64,000 nt of DNA from Glandiceps talaboti. Lineage: Eukaryota > Hemichordata > Enteropneusta > Spengelidae. Below, piece by piece: positions 61,565-64,000 of this stretch. A program made the position numbers and the translations under genes. Below the pieces are notes generated by a model that worked only from the letters and a program-made list of their open reading frames with translations, was not told where the DNA came from and made no database searches. The stretch's first letter is position 1; each line of letters begins with the position of its first letter. The stretch is from the NCBI RefSeq assembly GCF_964340395.1, contig NC_135554.1:19884592-19948591 (forward strand), given 5' to 3'.

Positions 61565-61865
61565 AAATGCATACAATGAATCACAAAAAAGATCAATCTC
61601 TACAGACATCCCATAATACTTATATACTAACTTTATTCCGATTATATTTAATTTAGGCAGAGAAATACTTAGAAGGTGGACTGCAAAGTTGGGTCAATCT
61701 GCTCAAAATTGATGTTTTTTTCTGTGTTTAATAACAAACTATAATGAATCACAGAATAGCCTGCATGGAATCTCTGTAAACATTTTACATTTGAATTGTT
61801 GAAAACAATATTTATAGGTGGTGGATCAACTGCAAAGTTGAGGCAAGCTACCTGAAAATGATATA
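61565..61865 (+). repeat. Two-unit repeat of about 165 bp
   Basis: TGAATCACA...ATCTCTACAGACAT...GGTGGACTGCAAAGTTGGG...CAAAATTGATGT is repeated as TGAATCACAGAAT...ATCTCTGTAAACAT...GGTGGATCAACTGCAAAGTTGAGG...AAAATGATAT. It is a diverged duplication. Confidence 0.7.
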
Positions 61866-62284
61866 TCTTGGGTTTACATTACTGTATCAGTTTCAGAATC
61901 GAGATGACACAACTGCGTCCCTTAGACATGCATGCTTAGATAGGTAATCTAACTACCACATATAGCAATTAGAGTTGGACTAATTTCAGTCGTGAAGAAA
62001 AACATACTTTGCAAAAATATGTGGACGTATATATTTAAGCCTACTGCCTGCAGGGATAAAATATTACAATCACAGATATCATAGATAATGATAAAAACAC
62101 AGATTTTCCTGGCCAATTGAAAGTAAAATCATGTAGTAAGTACTTTGGGAATTCTGGAAGAAAATCCCAACTGACTTGGGAAATCTTGATGGAGGGAATT
62201 ATTCTATTCCAATGTATGACTGATCCACATCTTTAAATAACAGAATTAGAAAATCAAATTGTTCATAAAATACCGACAAAGCAG

Positions 62285-62640
62285 AGGTGGGGGGGGGGGG
62301 GGGGGGGGTCATTGCATGAATTTCAAAACTATCAAGAATTTATTACCTAATAATAATAAAAAAAGTCAGGGGGTCATTGTGAAAACTCTAAAAATGACAA
62401 CTTACCACAAAATAAAATCAAAGAGGTCAGAGGTCATTATGTAAATTTTTTAAGTTGAGAAAAATTTTTCATGACTGAGATACGTCGCGTTATTTAGCTA
62501 TGACTGTTCTTATCTTATAAACAAAAATTTCTCCCCATAAAGGTGAGGGGTTATATGTAAATTATAAAATCAATAACTTACCAAAAACTTTTTAAAGGTC
62601 AGAGTTCACAGAGGTCAAGGGTCATTGTAAAGTTGACAAA
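62285..62640 (+). repeat. Diverged repeat with GGTCATT blocks and a G20 tract
   Basis: GGGGTCATTGCATGAA, GGGGTCATTGTGAAAA, GAGGTCATTATGTAAA, GAGGGGTTATATGTAAAT and AAGGGTCATTGTAAAG recur at about 62305, 62369, 62429, 62549 and 62618. Each is accompanied by ACTTACCA-like sequence. The first unit contains a run of 20 Gs (62289-62308) where the second has only GGGGG. Confidence 0.7.
62424..62624 (+). promoter_or_regulatory. Three DR1 nuclear-receptor-like motifs
   Basis: Direct repeats of AGGTCA-type half-sites with a one-base spacer: AGGTCA-G-AGGTCA (62424-62436, perfect), AGGTCA-G-AGTTCA (62596-62608) and AGGTCA-A-GGGTCA (62612-62624). DR1 is the classical site for RXR heterodimers, HNF4 and COUP-TF proteins of animals. 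The motifs sit in the diverged repeat, so they may have spread with it. Binding is not shown. Confidence 0.4.
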
Positions 62641-62820
62641 TTTTTGTATATGTCATATGTGCTCCTCACAACATTTGTTGCAGACTACAATTTTCCCTCC
62701 ATTCATAAAGATCAGAGTTGATACAAAAAAAGTTATCGTTATTCAATAATCATGTTATTTTCATAATTTGTCAGTGATTTACAAATTTAAATTGAAAATC
62801 TGCCACTTTTGAAACATATA

Positions 62821-62840
62821 CCTGGTCAATTTTGACCAGG
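62821..62840. other. Perfect palindrome with GGTCA/TGACC arms
   Basis: CCTGGTCAA-TT-TTGACCAGG is a perfect inverted repeat with 9-base arms. Its arms contain GGTCA half-sites, about 200 bp from the DR1 motifs. Confidence 0.55.
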
Positions 62841-63347
62841 AATCACGACATTCCTGAATGCAGTGATTTGAGCTCCTGTCAAAATTGGAAAGATGTGATA
62901 CAGATGATGGGTTAAACTTACGTTATTTACACATACATGTATAAATGTCCTTCTCAATAAGCAAGATTTTTTTTCTTTTTTTATCAAATTCCTTTTTCTC
63001 AGCTCACATTTGGAAGTGCAAATTGTCTATAAATTGAAAGAATTGGTTAAGAAAAAGAATAACAGGGAAGATTTTTATTTAGGTGCCATGTTCAACACAA
63101 CTTGAGCAGCCTGCACATATCAAAGTGAATTTAAAAAATGCTGTGTTGTGGTAATAAGATGTACTTCAGTAAATCTAGAATTTTCATGACTGATTGTGCC
63201 CCCCAAAATTGTTTTTCACTTGATGAGAAAATTAAATAACTCTTCAATTTCATACTATTACGGGTCATTTTCATTTACAGTAGTACCGAAAGTGGTTTGA
63301 TTACCTTCAAGACTTCAACATCTGTTGATTTTTTTTTTCAATAAATA

Positions 63348-63405
63348 CTGCCCTCAAGTGGCAACATTTATAACAGTAGCAGTGATGAAGACTGCCCCCT
63401 TGTGG
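63348..63405 (-). promoter_or_regulatory. Pair of CTCF-like motifs
   Basis: On the minus strand, CCACAAGGGGGCAG (63392-63405) and CCACTTGAGGGCAG (63348-63361) each match the bilaterian CTCF core CCASYAGRKGGCRS at 13 of 14 positions by my alignment. Both point the same way and start 44 bp apart. CTCF binds such sites as an insulator and loop anchor in bilaterians. The second T/A-rich copy may be weaker. Confidence 0.4.
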
Positions 63406-63809
63406 CCATCATTTGGAAGAAGTTGAAATAATAACTAAATGTTACAATTTCAGCTTAAATTTTTTAATGCAGTGTTTTCAATCTACATAAATTTTTAGGT
63501 TTGCTGTCTGTTTCATTTCCCTAAACAAAAAAAAGAATAGTTTCTCACACTTTGTGAGATGTTTTTTGTTGAAAATACTAATAACATTTTCTGGCAAGTC
63601 ACAGCTTATCCTTTTTACAAGGGTTACCATCCAAAGTTATACCAATAGTAAAATTCACAGAAACTTATGAGAAAGTTTACCAAGATATGCAGAAACATGC
63701 AGTGCACTTCCAAAACTTTTATGAAAGGGTTTTTGTGTCTTTTTTCTCGAAGGCAAATTGGAAAACAACATATATTTACAATAAATCTACAATACACATT
63801 TCCCTGGTA

Positions 63810-63830
63810 CCCCCCCCCCCCCCCCCCCCC
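63810..63830 (+). repeat. Poly(C)21 tract
   Basis: A run of 21 Cs directly after CCCTGGTA. The 72-codon frame through it contains a proline run made by the tract. Confidence 0.97.
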
Positions 63831-64000
63831 GAGTTTTACATTTATTGACGAAGTTACGGCCAGTCTGCAAGTCTTTTACTTTTGACCTTCACAAAGGTTT
63901 GTTTGACTCACATTATTACCACGAATAGAATTTCAGTACCTAGATCCATCATGTGAATAACAATTTGATTTCTTAGCTGAAAATAACTTCCGCTGCATGC

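Overview
This is AT-rich eukaryotic nuclear DNA, about two-thirds A+T by eye. It has no prokaryotic operon structure and no complete gene that I recognise. The mixture points to a marine invertebrate metazoan: tRNA-derived SINEs with a conserved central block, a LINE carboxy-terminal zinc-knuckle relic, piggyBac-type and TA-flanked MITEs, and very many diverged tandem repeats. I cannot place the phylum from sequence alone. The window is best read as intergenic or intronic sequence of a repeat-rich genome.

Layout. 1-8 kb: a TTAA-flanked MITE at the left edge, a 40-bp duplication, then a layered repeat region (about 3.68-5.55 kb) holding an older repeat of about 160-190 bp, a 19-bp minisatellite that seems to have grown out of it, a TA-flanked MITE and an unclassified dispersed element. 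A weak secreted-protein-like ORF follows (5.66-6.01 kb), then a retroelement-like 3' end (7.2-7.47 kb). 8-20 kb: a minus-strand tRNA-SINE (8.59-8.88 kb), (AC)n and (AAC)n microsatellites, a duplicated block with a conserved reading frame (14.69-15.08 kb), a second copy of the TA-flanked MITE (17.63-17.85 kb), and a plus-strand SINE whose tRNA-like head is repeated in tandem upstream of it (19.48-20.10 kb). 20-32 kb: a seven-unit repeat of about 110-120 bp interrupted by a TTAA MITE (22.14-23.09 kb), a 114-bp (AG)n tract, a diverged repeat at 25.3-25.9 kb, a foldback at 29.04-29.13 kb, and two inverted homologous coding relics flanking a fresh 98-bp tandem duplication (31.3-32.35 kb). 33-40 kb: a long-TIR MITE (33.25-33.57 kb), a repeat split by an insertion, a 42-bp minisatellite, and a minus-strand LINE fragment (38.37-38.70 kb). 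40.2-40.5 kb: a possible minus-strand first exon with a promoter-like upstream region, the best (still weak) protein-coding candidate. 41-56 kb: successive diverged tandem arrays, a CCAAT/GC-box dispersed repeat, a 396-bp MITE with candidate 7-bp target duplications, a 47-bp array of NF-Y-like sites and a 22-bp minisatellite of about 26 copies. 56-64 kb: a TIR element of about 377 bp, a satellite-like repeat of about 185 bp (60.0-61.1 kb), repeats carrying DR1 nuclear-receptor-like motifs (62.3-62.65 kb), and a pair of CTCF-like motifs (63.35-63.41 kb).

Overall, about eighteen separate tandem arrays and at least eight C/G homopolymers of 11-23 bases occur in 64 kb of AT-rich DNA. In two cases the homopolymer lies exactly where sister repeat units carry only a short C or G run. 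Short reading frames inside arrays and microsatellites are treated as by-products of the repeats. No working gene system or CRISPR locus was found. The most informative content is the history of mobile elements and tandem arrays written into one another.
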